Shown here: positions 50,712 to 61,800 of the stretch, one piece after another
Position numbering within the stretch: the first letter of the stretch is position 1
Layout: every line of letters starts with the position of its first letter
From: Saccharopolyspora kobensis
Lineage (GTDB): Bacteria > Actinomycetota > Actinomycetes > Mycobacteriales > Pseudonocardiaceae
Length of the DNA stretch: 64,000 nt
Direction: 5' to 3'
NCBI RefSeq assembly: GCF_900108315.1
Contig: NZ_FNVB01000014.1
Span: 49,491-113,490 of the forward strand
Notes under the pieces: model-generated
Seen by the model: only the letters and a program-made list of their open reading frames with translations
The model's database searches: none
What the model was told of the DNA's origin: nothing
Position numbers and translations under genes: made by a program

Positions 50712-52163
50712 TCAGAAGCGGTGCTGCCAGATCTCCCGGGAGATCCCGACCGGGTCCGCGGCCACCGTCGGCGGAACGTTCCAGATCCGGACCCGGCGAT
50801 CGGTCGGCGCGTACGCGGGCCAGCCGGGATCGCCCGTGGTGGCGAAGGAAACCCACGCCTCGCGCAGCGCCGCCGAGAGGACTTCGAAGTCCGCCGGAGT
50901 CTCGCCGCTGAACACGTGCTCGGTGACGTCGCTGCGGTCGACGCCGAAGGTGAACGGCACGTCCAAGCCGTGGCAGGCGCCGAGAGCGCCATCGCGGGCC
51001 GGGCTCGGCCACGCGAACTCGTAGGCGTAGCTGCGCCCGCCCGCCTGCGCGTGCCCTTCCGCGCACCACAGCGACGGCATCCGGAACAGCTGGTCGCTGA
51101 GCAGCAACGAGTGCAGGTCGGCATCGGCGATGCCCGGGTACCCGGCGCGGTACTCCTCCAGCACCGACGGGGCCAGTCGCAGGCCGTGCGCCAGCAGCGC
51201 GGGGTCGGCCATCTCCCCCGGGAAGTCCACCGTGAACAACCGTGCCTCGTCGGTGTTGTACCCGCTGATCAGCTCGATGTCCTGGCCCGCGCCGTCGCGC
51301 AGCGCCACCCACGGCAGGTCGTCGAGCAGCTCGCCGTCGGGCACCACCGCGAACGGCGTGGAGTTGGTCCAGTCGGCGCGGTTCCGGTTCTGCTCGGCCA
51401 TCACGGCCAGCTGCGCGGCGTGGATCGCCTCCGACGGCACCTCGCCCAGTTCTTCGGAGGTCGCGGCGACTCCCAGCGGGGCGACGATCAGGTCGCTGAT
51501 CCGCCGGGTCTCCTCCGCGCCGCAGAACACCGCGCCGACGCTCTGGGCGATGGCGCGGCGGAACAGGCCCGTCTTCGCCGAGCCCGCGACCAGCGTCGCC
51601 ACCGAGCTGGCGCCCGAGGACTCGCCGAAGATCGTCACGTTCCCGGGATCGCCGCCGAAGGAAGCGATGTTGTCCTGCACCCAGCGCAACGCCGCCAACT
51701 GGTCCAGGATCCCGCGGTTGGCCGGAGCATCGGCCACCCAGCCGAAACCCTCATACCCGACCCGGTAGTTCACCGTCACCACGACCACACCGGCCTGCGC
51801 CAGCCTCGTGCCGTCGAAGGCCGGACTGGCGCTCGTCCCGCCCATGTAGGCACCGCCGTGGATCCACACCATCACCGGCAGGCCGGCGCCGATGTCCGGC
51901 GACCACACGTTGACGCTGAGGCAATCGGTGTCGTCACCGGGCGACCACCACGGCGATGCGGCGGGCATCACGGTGGCCTGCGGCACCGAGGCGCTGAAGG
52001 CCGTCGCCTCCCGCACTCCGTCCCAGGCCTCGGGGGCTGCCGGCGCCTGGAAGCGGCGCGCGCCGTCCAGCGGTGCCGCGTAGGGAATTCCCTTGAAAAC
52101 AGCCACGTCACCGCTGAAAGCGCCGCGCACCGCGCCGCTGCGAGTAGAAACCACGAGTTCCAT
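50712..52163 (-). CDS. Type-B carboxylesterase, tandem copy 1
   Basis: The 483-residue alpha/beta hydrolase of the carboxylesterase family has the oxyanion motif VWIHGGAYMGG near residue 104. The nucleophile elbow GESSGASS is near 190, the catalytic acid is in the GYNTDEARLF region, and the catalytic His is in CHGLDVPFTFG. The N-terminus MELVVSTRSGAVRG matches the usual mature start; no signal peptide is visible, so it is probably intracellular. The ATG at 52161-52163 was chosen by alignment with copy 2; an ATG at 52169 is possible. Same length as copy 2 and 50 bp downstream of it, with a 190-bp tract that is nearly identical. Substrates are unknown esters. Confidence 0.9.
   Translation of the reverse strand: MELVVSTRSGAVRGAFSGDVAVFKGIPYAAPLDGARRFQAPAAPEAWDGVREATAFSASVPQATVMPAASPWWSPGDDTDCLSVNVWSPDIGAGLPVMVWIHGGAYMGGTSASPAFDGTRLAQAGVVVVTVNYRVGYEGFGWVADAPANRGILDQLAALRWVQDNIASFGGDPGNVTIFGESSGASSVATLVAGSAKTGLFRRAIAQSVGAVFCGAEETRRISDLIVAPLGVAATSEELGEVPSEAIHAAQLAVMAEQNRNRADWTNSTPFAVVPDGELLDDLPWVALRDGAGQDIELISGYNTDEARLFTVDFPGEMADPALLAHGLRLAPSVLEEYRAGYPGIADADLHSLLLSDQLFRMPSLWCAEGHAQAGGRSYAYEFAWPSPARDGALGACHGLDVPFTFGVDRSDVTEHVFSGETPADFEVLSAALREAWVSFATTGDPGWPAYAPTDRRVRIWNVPPTVAADPVGISREIWQHRF
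51619..51808 (-). repeat. Near-identical tract, carboxylesterase copy 1
   Basis: This 190-bp block differs from 53127-53316 at only about four positions by hand count. The flanks, including the rest of the two genes, are clearly less similar. It covers the nucleophile-elbow region. Confidence 0.8.
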
Positions 52164-52213
52164 ACCCATATGTAACCACGCTAGGTATCGACTCGTCCGG
52201 CACTCGGGAGGGT

Positions 52214-53665
52214 TCAGGCCGGGAAGCGGTGCTGCCAGATCTCGCGGGAGACCTTGACCGGGTCGGCGACCACCCGCGACGGGACGTGCCAGATCCGGGT
52301 CCGGCGATCCTGCGCGGTGTACTCCGGCCAGCCCGGGTCTCCGCTGGTGGCGAAGGAGATCCACGAGCCGCGCAGTTCCGCCGAGAGGGTCTCGAAGTCC
52401 GCGGGCGGTTCCTCGCCGAGCAGGGTCGTGCCGAGGAGACCGCCGGAAACGCCGAAGGTGAACGGGATGTCGAGGCCGTGGCACGCGCCGAACACGCCAT
52501 CGCGGCCCGGTGCGGGCCAGGCGAACTCGTAGAGGTAGCTGCGGCCGCCCGCCTGCGCGTGCGCTTCGGCGCTCCACAGCCCCGGCATCCGGAAGAGCTG
52601 GTCGCTGAGCATCAGCGCGTACAGCTCCGCGTCGGGCTCGCCCGGGTACCCGGCGCGGTACTGCTCCACCACCGACGGGTCCAGCCGCAGGCCGCTGGCC
52701 AACAACGCGGGATCCTTGGCCGCCGCGGGCATGTCCACGGTGAACATCCGGGCTTCATGGGTGTTGTAACCGCAGATCAGCTCCACGCCCCGACCCGAAC
52801 CGCGGCGCAGCATCGCCCACGGCAGGTCGTCGAGGACGGCACCGTCGAAGACCACCGCGTAGGGCGTCGAGTTCGTCCAGGCCGCGCGGTCCTGGTTGAT
52901 CTCCGCCATCGCCGCTGCCTGCGCGCCGTGGATCGCCTCCGGCGCGACGGCACCCAGCTCCTCGGCCGTCGCCGACACGCCGAGCCGACCGAGGACCAGC
53001 TCGCTGACCTTGTGGAACTCGTCCTCCCCGCAGAACAGCGAACCGAGGCTCTGCGCGATGGCGCGCCGGAACAACCCCTGGTCCGCGGAACCGGCGACCA
53101 GCGTCGCGACCGACGTGGCACCGGCGGACTCGCCGAAGATCGTCACGTTCCCGGGATCGCCGCCGAAGGAAGCGATGTTGTCCTGCACCCAGCGCAACGC
53201 CGCCAGCTGGTCCAGGATCCCGCGGTTGGCCGGAGCATCCGCGACCCAGCCGAAACCCTCATACCCGACCCGGTAGTTCACCGTCACCACGACCGCACCG
53301 GCCTGCGCCAGCCTCGCCGGGTCGTACTCGCTGCTCGACCCGCCGAGGAAGGCACCGCCGTGGATCCACACCAGCACCGGAAGTCCACCGCCGAGATCCG
53401 GCGTCCACACGTTCACCGTCAGGGATTCCGCGCTGTCACCGGGATTCCACGACGACGGCAGGCCCGGCAGGATCGCCGGCTGCGGGACCGACGCGCTGAA
53501 CTCCGACGCGTCCCGCTCCCCCTCCCACGATTCCGGGGCCACCGGGGCCTGGAACCGGCGCGGCCCGTCCAACGGCGCCGCGTACGGAATCCCCTTGAAA
53601 ACGCACAACTCTCCACCGGCGGTGCCACGCACCGCACCGCGCTCAGTCCGCACCACAAGATCCAT
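52214..53665 (-). CDS. Type-B carboxylesterase, tandem copy 2
   Basis: The 483-residue paralogue of the gene at 50712 has VWIHGGAFLGG near residue 104, nucleophile elbow GESAGATS near 190, GYNTHEARMF (with His where copy 1 has Asp beside the acid) and CHGLDIPFTFG with the catalytic His. The N-terminus MDLVVRTERGAVRG has no signal peptide. The ATG at 53663-53665 was chosen to match copy 1; an upstream ATG at 53677 is possible. It heads a unit copy 2-copy 1-PLC with 50- and 61-bp gaps. The regulator at 53703 lies 37 bp upstream on the same strand and could be part of the unit. Confidence 0.9.
   Translation of the reverse strand: MDLVVRTERGAVRGTAGGELCVFKGIPYAAPLDGPRRFQAPVAPESWEGERDASEFSASVPQPAILPGLPSSWNPGDSAESLTVNVWTPDLGGGLPVLVWIHGGAFLGGSSSEYDPARLAQAGAVVVTVNYRVGYEGFGWVADAPANRGILDQLAALRWVQDNIASFGGDPGNVTIFGESAGATSVATLVAGSADQGLFRRAIAQSLGSLFCGEDEFHKVSELVLGRLGVSATAEELGAVAPEAIHGAQAAAMAEINQDRAAWTNSTPYAVVFDGAVLDDLPWAMLRRGSGRGVELICGYNTHEARMFTVDMPAAAKDPALLASGLRLDPSVVEQYRAGYPGEPDAELYALMLSDQLFRMPGLWSAEAHAQAGGRSYLYEFAWPAPGRDGVFGACHGLDIPFTFGVSGGLLGTTLLGEEPPADFETLSAELRGSWISFATSGDPGWPEYTAQDRRTRIWHVPSRVVADPVKVSREIWQHRFPA
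53127..53316 (-). repeat. Near-identical tract, carboxylesterase copy 2
   Basis: Partner of 51619-51808 at a constant offset of 1508 bp. The sharp boundaries suggest recent gene conversion or recombination between the two copies. Confidence 0.8.
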
Positions 53666-53702
53666 GCGTTCATACAACCATCCGCGGCCCGGTCGCGGTT
53701 CC

Positions 53703-54530
53703 TCATGCGAACAACCGCTCCAGCGCCGACCGGCTCTCCTCGTCGGCGGCGCGGTAGATCAGCAACCGCTGGTCCGGATCTTGCAGCGGCACGAGCACTT
53801 CGAAGTTCAGGGCGAGCTCGCCGACCCCGGGATGCCGCAGCACCTTGCTCCCGCGGCCGTTGACCTGGACGTCCCGCTCGGCCCACAACCGCGCGAACTC
53901 CTCGTCCCCGGCGGTGAATTCGGCGATGAGATCGGTCAGCGCCCGGTCGTCCGGGTGCGCGGCCCACGCAGCGCGCAGGTGGGCGATGCCGTCCCGCAGA
54001 ACGCGCTCGCGGTCGGCGTAGCGCTCGCGGATCTCCGGGTGCTTCAGGCACAACCACATCGAATTGCGCTGCGACGCGGGCAAGGTGCCGAAATCCAGCA
54101 GCAGCCGCGCCATCTCGTCGTTCCAGGCGAGGATGTCGTAGCGGTGGTTCATCAGCATGGCGGGCAGCGGCGAGAGGTCGGCGACCAGCCGGGCCAGCGG
54201 CGGCGCGGCGGTGGTGGCGGGTTCGTCGGCGCTGCGGGGGCGCTGCTGGGCCAGGCCGAAGAGGTAGGCGCGCTCCCCCGGCGCCAGGCGCAGTGCGCCT
54301 GCCAGCGCCTCCACCACCTCTGCGGAGGGCCGCAGGTCGCGCCCCTGCTCCAGCCGCACGACGTAGTCGATGCTGATCCCGGCCAGCTCGGCGACCTCCT
54401 CGCGGCGCAAGCCCGGGGTTCGCCGGGCTCGCCTGCGCTCCGGCAGGCCGAAATCGCGCGGGTCCAGGCTTTCGCGCCGGGCCCGCAGGAACGCGGCCAG
54501 CTCCTGGGTCCGGTGCGTGGTGCGGGTCAT
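53703..54530 (-). CDS. MmyB-type regulator (helix-turn-helix plus MLTR ligand domain)
   Basis: The 275-residue protein has an XRE-type helix-turn-helix at residues about 10-80, containing RRTPGLRREEVAELAGIS and YVVRLEQGRDLRPSAEV. The MLTR ligand-binding domain at about 105-270 has MLMNHRYDILAWNDEMARLL and the closing LLIYRAADEESRSALERL. The family is abundant in actinomycetes, often divergent from oxidoreductase genes, and may bind fatty acids. ATG at 54530 or the adjoining GTG at 54533. It diverges from an aldo/keto reductase 120 bp away, its most likely target, as well as preceding the esterase genes. Confidence 0.9.
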   Translation of the reverse strand: MTRTTHRTQELAAFLRARRESLDPRDFGLPERRRARRTPGLRREEVAELAGISIDYVVRLEQGRDLRPSAEVVEALAGALRLAPGERAYLFGLAQQRPRSADEPATTAAPPLARLVADLSPLPAMLMNHRYDILAWNDEMARLLLDFGTLPASQRNSMWLCLKHPEIRERYADRERVLRDGIAHLRAAWAAHPDDRALTDLIAEFTAGDEEFARLWAERDVQVNGRGSKVLRHPGVGELALNFEVLVPLQDPDQRLLIYRAADEESRSALERLFA

Positions 54531-54650
54531 CACCGCGATCCTACCGCCGGGGTAGGACTGGCCTTCCCAGGAATTCCCGCCCCTTAACCCCGGCTCGCGA
54601 CGCTCGCAGACTCGGTTCTCGACAACGGATCACGAGCACGGAGGAACACC

Positions 54651-55709
54651 ATGTCGCTCACCCTCGACACCTACCGGCTGCTGGGCCGCTCCGGGCTGCG
54701 GGTCTCACCGCTGGCGCTGGGCACGGCGACCTTCGGCACCGAGTGGGGCTGGGGCGCGGAGGAAGCCGAGGCGCGCAAGCTGTTCGACACCTACGTCGAG
54801 CGCGGCGGCAACTTCATCGACACCGCCAGCACCTACACCGAGGGCAGCTCCGAGCGGCTGCTGGGCGAGTTCGCCCGCGCCGAGCGCGAGAGCCTGGTGC
54901 TGGCGACGAAGTACTCGACGCTGCGCAGGCCCGGCGACCCGAATTCCGGAGGCGCGCACCGCAAGAGCCTGTTCGCGTCGGTGGAGACCAGTCTGCGGCG
55001 GCTGCGAACCGACTACGTCGATCTGCTCTTCCTGCACGTCTGGGACTTCACGACGCCGGTCGAGGAGATCCTGCGCGGGATGGACGATCTGGTCCGGCAG
55101 GGCAAGGTCCTGCACGTGGCGATGTCCAACGTCCCGGCCTGGCAGGTGTCGCGCATGCAGGCGATCGCCGATCTGCGCGGCTGGTCGCCGCTGGTCGCGC
55201 TGCAGATCGAGTACAACCTCGTCAACCGGGCCGCCGAACGCGACCTGCTCCCGATGGCGCGGGAGCTGGGCCTGGGCGTGACCCCGTACTCGCCGCTGGC
55301 GGGCGGCCTGCTCACCGGCAAGTACGGCCGCGCTGATCTGGCGGGCACCGGATCCGGCGAGAGCGCGCGCAAGAGCTTCAACGCCGGTCTGGGCATGGTG
55401 TCCGAGCGCAACCTCGCGATCGCCGACGCCGTGCGGGAGGTCGCCGCGGAGCTGGATCGCGCACCCGCCCAGGTCGGGCTGGCCTGGCTGCTGCAGAACC
55501 CGGGCGTGACGGCACCGGTCATCGGTGCTCGCACCGCCGAGCAGCTGGCGGACAATCTGGGCGCCCTGGAGGTCGAGTTCACCGCCACCCAGTCGGACCG
55601 CCTGGATGCCGCCAGCGCGATCGAACTCGGCTACCCGCACGACCTGCTCGCCGGCGAGCACATCCGCGCCGTGACCAGAGGCGATCTGAAGGTCGAAACC
55701 CGCCGCTGA
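54651..55709 (+). CDS. Aldo/keto reductase
   Basis: The 352-residue NADPH-dependent TIM-barrel oxidoreductase has the four catalytic residues: Asp in NFIDTAS, Tyr in TYTEGSSE, Lys in LATKYS and His in LFLHVWD. The C-terminal cofactor region contains TAPVIGARTAEQL. The sequence resembles the YajO/AKR11-13 group with broad activity on carbonyl compounds. The ATG at 54651 follows GGAGGAAC. It is divergent from the MmyB-type regulator, which commonly controls such reductases, and is followed by a 14-bp perfect hairpin. Confidence 0.92.
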   Translation: MSLTLDTYRLLGRSGLRVSPLALGTATFGTEWGWGAEEAEARKLFDTYVERGGNFIDTASTYTEGSSERLLGEFARAERESLVLATKYSTLRRPGDPNSGGAHRKSLFASVETSLRRLRTDYVDLLFLHVWDFTTPVEEILRGMDDLVRQGKVLHVAMSNVPAWQVSRMQAIADLRGWSPLVALQIEYNLVNRAAERDLLPMARELGLGVTPYSPLAGGLLTGKYGRADLAGTGSGESARKSFNAGLGMVSERNLAIADAVREVAAELDRAPAQVGLAWLLQNPGVTAPVIGARTAEQLADNLGALEVEFTATQSDRLDAASAIELGYPHDLLAGEHIRAVTRGDLKVETRR

Positions 55710-55719
55710 CGCCGGGAAG

Positions 55720-55755
55720 ACCCCGCCGCCCGGCGGTCGGACCGGGCGGCGGGGT
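55720..55755. terminator. Perfect 14-bp GC hairpin between convergent genes
   Basis: ACCCCGCCGCCCGG (55720-55733) pairs with CCGGGCGGCGGGGT (55742-55755), loop of 8. It lies between the aldo/keto reductase and metF and should stop both transcripts. Confidence 0.85.
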
Positions 55756-55767
55756 TCCTCCGGTCGA

Positions 55768-56661
55768 TCAGGCGGCCTTGAGCACGCCGTCGATCAGGCC
55801 GAGGTTGGCCAGCACCTCGCGGGTGGCCTTGGCCCGGTTCAGGCTGTAGAAGTGCAGCGCCGGCACGCCTTCGGCGATCAGCTTCTCGCACAGCCGGGTG
55901 GTGATCTCCAGGCCCGCCTCCCGGAATCCGGGCGCGTCCTCGCGCAGCGGGTCCAGCACCGCCGACACCTCGTCCGGGATGGTCATGTTGCTCAGCTGGG
56001 TGGTCATGCCCAGGACCTTCGGCGTGGTGATCGGCATGACGCCCGGCAGCAGCGGCTGGTGGCAGCCGCGCTGCTCCAGCCGGTCCCGCAGCCGCAGGAA
56101 GTACTCCGGCTCCAGGAACATCTGCGCCACCGAGAAGTCCGCCCCGGCCCGCAGCTTGTTGACCATGTGCTCGGTGTCGGACTCCAGGTCCGGCGAGCGC
56201 GGGTGCATGTGCGGGAACGCCGCGACGCCCACGCTGAAGTCACCGCACTCGCGCACCAGCCGGACCAGCTCGTCGGCGTAGGTGATGCCCTCCGGGTGCG
56301 GGATCCACTCGCCCAGCGGGTCGCCCGGCGGGTCGCCCCGGATGGCCAGCACGTTCGTGATGCCCTCGGCCGCGTACGAGCCGATGACGTGGCGCAGCTC
56401 GGCGATCGAGTGGTTCACCCCGGTCAGGTGCGCCACCGGCACCAGCGTGGTGTCCCGCGCGATGCGGCCCGTGGTCCGGACCGTGCGGTCCCGGCTGGAT
56501 CCGCCCGCGCCGTAGGTCACCGACACGTAGGCGGGGTCCAGCGGCTCCAGCTCCCGGATGGCCCGCCACAGCTGGCGTTCCTCCTCGTCGGTCTTCGGCG
56601 GGAAGAACTCCACCGAGAACACCGTCTTGCCGGGGCGCAGCCGGTCGATGACTTTGGTCAT
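55768..56661 (-). CDS. metF: 5,10-methylenetetrahydrofolate reductase
   Basis: The 297-residue flavoprotein of the MetF TIM-barrel family has VEFFPPKTDEEERQLWRAI at the N-terminus, VSVTYGAGGSSRDRT near residue 47, NVLAIRGDPPGDP near 104, and FSVAQMFLEPEYF near 180. It reduces methylene-THF to methyl-THF, the methyl donor for MetH. The ATG at 56659-56661 follows GGGAGG. It is on the same strand as ahcY, metH, adoK and metK, with a 446-bp gap from ahcY that holds two repeat elements, so it likely has its own promoter. Confidence 0.95.
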   Translation of the reverse strand: MTKVIDRLRPGKTVFSVEFFPPKTDEEERQLWRAIRELEPLDPAYVSVTYGAGGSSRDRTVRTTGRIARDTTLVPVAHLTGVNHSIAELRHVIGSYAAEGITNVLAIRGDPPGDPLGEWIPHPEGITYADELVRLVRECGDFSVGVAAFPHMHPRSPDLESDTEHMVNKLRAGADFSVAQMFLEPEYFLRLRDRLEQRGCHQPLLPGVMPITTPKVLGMTTQLSNMTIPDEVSAVLDPLREDAPGFREAGLEITTRLCEKLIAEGVPALHFYSLNRAKATREVLANLGLIDGVLKAA

Positions 56662-56753
56662 TCCTGGCCTCCCTCATTCCCAGCTTGGTCTCGTCAAGCG
56701 GCAGAACCGCCCCGTCACCACCACTGCGACGGGCGGGGCGGCAGGTGACAGGC

Positions 56754-56797
56754 CCGTGAGCACTTCCTGGCGCTATAGCCCCACAAAGCACTCACGG
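56754..56797. repeat. Shared-arm intergenic hairpin, copy 6
   Basis: CCGTGAG..CTT (56754-56765) faces AAGCACTCACGG (about 56785-56796); the loop region reads GCGCTATAGCCCC. The stem is less perfect than other copies, but the reverse strand (TTTCCG..CCGTGAGTGCTTTGTGGGG) is very close to copy 2. It lies about 95 nt upstream of the metF start. Confidence 0.68.
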
Positions 56798-56918
56798 ACA
56801 CGGAAACCGCAGCGGCGACGCGAGCGAGCGAACCGGCCACCGTCGGGCAAGCGGCGAAGCCGCTTCCAGTGGTGAACAGCAACCGCGACGCACGACCGGC
56901 ACCTATCGCGAGGTGTCG

Positions 56919-57084
56919 CATGCGCCGCAGGCGCATGACCCGCCCCCGCAACTTGCACCGCCGCGGGTTCTCAGAGGCTTTCTCGCGAGGACAGCCCGGA
57001 CGCCGCGTACACGTCCGTACTCAAGTCCGGGATCCCGGAGTCGAGAAAGCCTCTGAGGTTCCGCTACCCGCACCGCCACGCAAG
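56919..57084 (-). repeat. Two-hairpin 3' element A, after ahcY
   Basis: Hairpin 1 is CATGCGCC-GCA-GGCGCATG (56919-56937). Hairpin 2 has perfect 16-bp arms CTCAGAGGCTTTCTCG (56970-56985) and 57042-57057, with an inner CCCGGAC/GTCCGGG stem. The block ends at 57084, 24 nt from the ahcY stop. It is clearly related to element B at 58682-58848, with the same 33-nt hairpin spacing, conserved linkers and compensatory changes in both stems. Short peptides in this DNA were rejected as genes. The gap 56662-56918 holds only copy 6 of the other repeat. Confidence 0.85.
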
Positions 57085-57107
57085 ACGAGTGCAACTCACA
57101 AAAAGGA

Positions 57108-58565
<1,458 letters not shown>

Positions 58566-58681
58566 GGCTTCCTTTCTGATTTCCCGATCTTGTCAGGTCT
58601 CGTCGGATCGGGTGTCGAGTGCAGGGTAGCGCCCTTCCACGGGCGCCGACCTGCGTCGATCTGTGTTCGTCATGGTCTTCT

Positions 58682-58848
58682 GCATGCGGCGTGAGCCGCA
58701 TGCGGTGAGGCACTCGGCTCGCACCGCCGCGAGTTCTCAGCGGCTTTCTCGCGAGGACGGCCCGCTTGCCGTGTCCCGGGCATGCACGAGAACGGGATCC
58801 CGCAGCGGGAAAGCCGCTGCGGTTCCGCTGCCCGCACCGCCACGCAAG
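58682..58848 (-). repeat. Two-hairpin 3' element B, after metH
   Basis: Hairpin 1 is GCATGCGGC-GTGA-GCCGCATGC (58682-58703). Hairpin 2 has arms CAGCGGCTTTC (58738-58748) and GAAAGCCGCTG (58809-58819), extended by GU and GC pairs. The block starts 20 nt after the metH stop. Relative to element A the stems show paired changes (C-G to G-C in hairpin 1, A-T to C-G in hairpin 2), with long identical linkers such as GCACCGCCGCG and CCCGCACCGCCACGCAAG. 58566-58681 shows only the ahcY ribosome site. Confidence 0.85.
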
Positions 58849-58867
58849 CCGGCCACTGGAACACTCC

Positions 58868-61800
58868 TTACGTGTTGAAGTACTTGGCCTCGGGGTGGTG
58901 GGCGACGATCGCGTCGGTGGACTGCTCCGGGTGGAGCTGGAACTCCTCGGAGAGCACCACGCCGATGCGCTCGGACTCCAGCAGGTCGACGATCTTGGCC
59001 CGGTCCTCGATGTCCGGGCACGCGCCGTAGCCGAAGGAGTACCGCGCGCCGCGGTAGCCGAGCTTGAAGAACTCCCGCACGTCCTCGGGGTCCTCCTGGG
59101 CCACCGTGCCGCCGCTGGACCAGGCCAGCTCCCGGCGGACGCGGCGGTGCCAGTACTCGGCCAGCGCCTCGGTGAGCTGCACGCTCAGGCCGTGCACCTC
59201 CAGGTAGTCCCGGTAGGCGTTCTTGGCGAACAGCTCGTTGGCGTAGTCGGCGATCGGCTGGCCCATGGTGACCAGCTGCATCGGCAGCACGTCCACCTGG
59301 CCGGTCTGCTCGGCCTGCTCCCGGGACCGGAAGAAGTCGGCCAGGCACAGCCTGCGGTCGCGCTTCTGCCGCGGGAAGAAGAACCGGCAGCGCTCCGGGG
59401 CGTCGGGCTCCTCCTTGTCCAGCACGACGAGGTGGTTGCCCTCGGTCACGCACGGGAAGTAGCCGTAGACCACCGCCGCGTGCTGCAGGATGCCCGCGGT
59501 CGACAGCTCGTCGATCCAGTGCCGCAGCCGCGGCCGGCCCTCGGTCTCCACCAGCTCCTCGTAGGAGGGGCCTTCGCCCTTCTTGGCACCGCGCAGGCCC
59601 CACTGGCCGAAGAACGTGGCCCGCTCGTCCAGCAGCGCCAGGTAGTCGGCGACCGCGACGCCCTTGACCACCTTGGATCCCCAGAACGGCGGCGTCGGCA
59701 CCGGCGAGTCGGCGGCCACGTCGGACCGCGTGGTGTCGTCGTAGCCGGGCTCCTCGCCCTGCTCGGCCTTGCGCTTCTCGGCGATCCGCAGGGAGCGCTC
59801 GCGGCGGGCCTTGCGCTCGGCCTTCTTGGCCTCCTCGGCGGCGTCCTCCTCGGGGCTGTCACCGCGCTTGATGGCCATCAGCCGGTCCATCAGGTGCAGG
59901 CCCTCGAAGGCGTCCTTGGCGTAGCGCACGTCGCCCTGGTAGACCTCGTCGAGGTCGTGCTCGACGAAGGACCTGGTCAGCGCCGCTCCGCCGAGCATCA
60001 CCGGGTACTTGGCGGCGAGTCCCCTGGAGTTCATCTCCTCCAGGTTCTCCTTCATGATCACCGTGGACTTCACCAGCAGCCCGGACATGCCGATGGCGTC
60101 GACCTGGTGCTCCTCGGCGGCTTCGAGGATGGCGCCGATCGGCTGCTTGATGCCGATGTTGACCACGTCGTATCCGTTGTTGGAGACGATGATGTCGACC
60201 AGGTTCTTGCCGATGTCGTGCACGTCGCCCTTGACGGTGGCCAGCAGCAGCCTGCCCTTGCCGCCGGAGTCGTCCTTCTCCATGTGCGGTTCCAGGTGCG
60301 CCACCGCGGCCTTCATCACCTCGGCGGACTGCAGCACGAACGGCAGCTGCATCTGACCGGAGCCGAACAGGTCGCCGACGACCTTCATGCCGGCCAGCAG
60401 GTTCTCGTTGATGATCTGCAGCGGCGGCTTCTCGGCCATCGCCGCCTGCAGGTCGTCCTCCAGGCCGTTGCGCTCGCCGTCGACGATCCGCCGCTCCAGC
60501 CGCTCGAACAGCGGCAGCTTCGCGAGCTCCTCGGCGCGCGAGGCGCTGCTGGACTTCGCGGTCTGGCCCTCGAACAGCTCCATGAGCTTCTGCAGCGGGT
60601 CGTAGCCCTCGCGGCGCCGGTCGTAGACCAGGTCCAGCGCGACGTTGCGCGCCTCCTCGTCGATCTTGCTCATCGGCAGGATCTTGGAGGCGTTGAGGAT
60701 CGCCGTGTCCAGCCCGGCTTCCCGGCACTCGTTGAGGAACACCGAGTTGAGCACCTGCCGCGCCGCCGGGTTGAGCCCGAAGGACACGTTGGACAGCCCC
60801 AGCGTGGTCTGCACCCGCGGGTGGCGCGCCTTGAGCTCGCGGATCGCGTTGATGGTCTCGACGGCGTCCTTGCGGACCTCCTCCTGACCGGTGGTGATCG
60901 GGAAGACCAGGCAGTCGATGATGATCGCGGACTCGTCCAGACCCCAGTTGGTGGTCATGTCCTCGATCAGCCGCTCGGCGACCCGCAGCTTCCACTCCGC
61001 GGTCCGCGCCTGGCCCTCCTCGTCGATGCAGGTCACCACGACGGTGGCGCCGTGCTCGACGGCCATCCGCATGACCCGCTCGTACCGGGAACCCGGCTCG
61101 TTGCCGTCCTCCCAGTTGACCGAGTTGATCGCGCAGCGGCCACCGAGGTGCTCCAGCCCGGCCTCGATGACCTCCGGCTCGGTGGAGTCGACCATGATCG
61201 GCAGCGTCGAGGCGGTGGCCAGCCGCGAGGCCAGCTCCCGCATGTCGGCGGTGCCGTCCCGGCCCACGTAGTCCACGCACAGGTCGAGCATGTGCGCGCC
61301 CTCGCGGGTCTGCGCCTTGGCGATCTCCACGCAGTCGTCGTAGCGGCCCTCCAGCATCGCCTCGCGGAAGGCCTTCGATCCGTTGGTGTTGGTCCGCTCG
61401 CCGATGTTGAGGATCGAGGCGTCCTGCGCGAAGGGCACCGACTGGTACACCGAGGAGACCGACGGGATGTGCTCCGGGGTGCGCGGGGCGGGCGTGATCC
61501 CGCGGACCGCTTCGGCCACCGCGCGCACGTGCTCGGTGGTGGTGCCGCAGCAGCCGCCGACCAGCCGCGCGCCGTAGTCGTTGACGAACCCGACCAGCGC
61601 CTCGGCCAGCTCGTCGGGCTGCAGCGGGTACACCGCGCCGTTGGGGCCCAGCTCGGGCAGGCCGGCGTTGGGCATCACCGACAGCGGGATGCGGGAGTTC
61701 TGCGCCAGCACCCGCAGGTGCTCGCTCATCTCCGCCGGGCCGGTCGCGCAGTTCATCCCGATCAGGTCGATGCCCAGCGGTTCCAGCGCGGTCAGCGCCG

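Noticed and set aside
58566..58867. SAH riboswitch upstream of ahcY
   Set aside because: Consensus segments of the SAH riboswitch (the GAGGAGCG..GCTCGG pairing) are not seen. The structured element lies at the metH 3' end and is repeated after ahcY as well.
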